The notes under the pieces: model-generated | What the model saw: the letters and a program-made list of their open reading frames with translations, nothing else | Databases searched by the model: none | Told to the model about the DNA's origin: nothing | In this document: piece by piece, positions 63,691 to 64,000 of the stretch | Position numbering within the stretch: the first letter of the stretch is position 1 | How the letters are laid out: each line of letters starts with the position of its first letter | Program-made: the position numbers and the translations under genes | NCBI RefSeq assembly: GCF_030035675.1 | Contig: NC_084483.1 | Location: 148,277,425 to 148,341,424, forward strand | Direction of reading: 5' to 3' | DNA from: Rhineura floridana | Lineage: Eukaryota > Chordata > Lepidosauria > Squamata > Rhineuridae | Length of the DNA: 64,000 nucleotides

Positions 63691-64000
63691 AAAGTAAGAA
63701 AACAAAGTAAGATGGCGACGTAGGAGGATACAGCGTTCGGAGCTCTGCAGCAAATTCCTAAAACATCCTTCCTTGGAGCTGTATGGAGAGAAAAACGCTC
63801 TCAACGCTCTCCACTGTGGGCTCTGCTGTGGACTTACCAGCGAAGAAACGCCAATGAGCCGGGTGACCTGTGACGGCGCGGAGAGAGCAGAGGCAGGGAG
63901 CAAGAGGAGTGGTGGGGGCGGCCGGACGGTGCTGGTCTGTTTTTCTCAGGCGGCGGTTGAGGCAGTGGCGGCAGGAGCGACGGTACTGTCGCTAACTTGC
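63690..64000 (+). mobile_element. possible L1-type LINE 5' end
   Basis: The sequence turns abruptly GC- and CpG-rich. It begins near 'gtaagatggcgacg', a YY1-like motif typical of the first bases of L1 5' UTRs. It interrupts the integrase coding part of the retroviral fossil and runs off the window. No L1 protein is in view, so this rests on the motif, the composition and the sharp boundary. Confidence 0.4.

Overview
The window is vertebrate nuclear DNA and most likely from a squamate reptile (a lizard; a snake is not excluded). The evidence is three host genes with vertebrate introns, set in a mixture of RTE-BovB LINEs, ORF-bearing L2 LINEs, CR1/L3-like LINEs ending in TTATGTTC repeats, tRNA-headed SINEs with BovB-like or CR1-like tails, and many short palindromic DNA transposons. 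All identifications come from reading translations, splice signals and repeat ends by eye.

Host genes. A first coding exon of a SULT6B1-like cytosolic sulfotransferase lies on the minus strand at 2386-2587; the rest of that gene is not in view. RNF212, a Zip3-type RING protein of meiotic recombination, is spread over ten short minus-strand exons from 28985 down to 10784. Most of its exons are too short to stand out as open frames, and the gene is visible only by joining phase-compatible exons. Its exon 8 carries an in-frame TAA near the 3' end. NANP, the sialic acid 9-phosphate phosphatase, is on the plus strand with exons 30140-30229 and 31708-32442. RNF212 and NANP are head to head, 1154 bp between start codons, with a TCTCGCGAGA promoter palindrome 124 bp before the NANP start. 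Two further minus-strand exons (61128-61234 and 56797-56865) join in phase and encode part of a membrane protein that I do not recognise.

Repeats. At 4394-7986 a full-length L2 with a 1025-codon open frame sits inside an older L2 and is flanked by a 7-bp duplication. A full-length but decayed BovB (22374-25502) lies antisense in RNF212 intron 2. A 5'-truncated BovB with a 498-codon frame is at 38072-39726, and smaller pieces are at 46492-47258 and 48203-48395. Three CR1 3' ends (about 16704-17929, 37250-37665 and 51933-52316) are nearly identical and therefore young. DNA transposons include two hAT elements with perfect 8-bp target duplications (33569-33988 and 48096-48670), two elements with 3-bp duplications (43607-44926 and 51190-52324), a Tc1/mariner-like palindrome (54716-55017) and a perfect 45-bp-arm inverted repeat (49931-50042).

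Right edge. From about 61930 the window holds the 3' end of a class I (gammaretrovirus-like) endogenous retrovirus on the minus strand, a broken fossil. It is abutted at about 63690 by a GC-rich segment resembling the 5' end of an L1-type LINE. The right half, between NANP and the retrovirus, is otherwise gene-poor, with AT-rich DNA of no recognisable content between the repeats listed.
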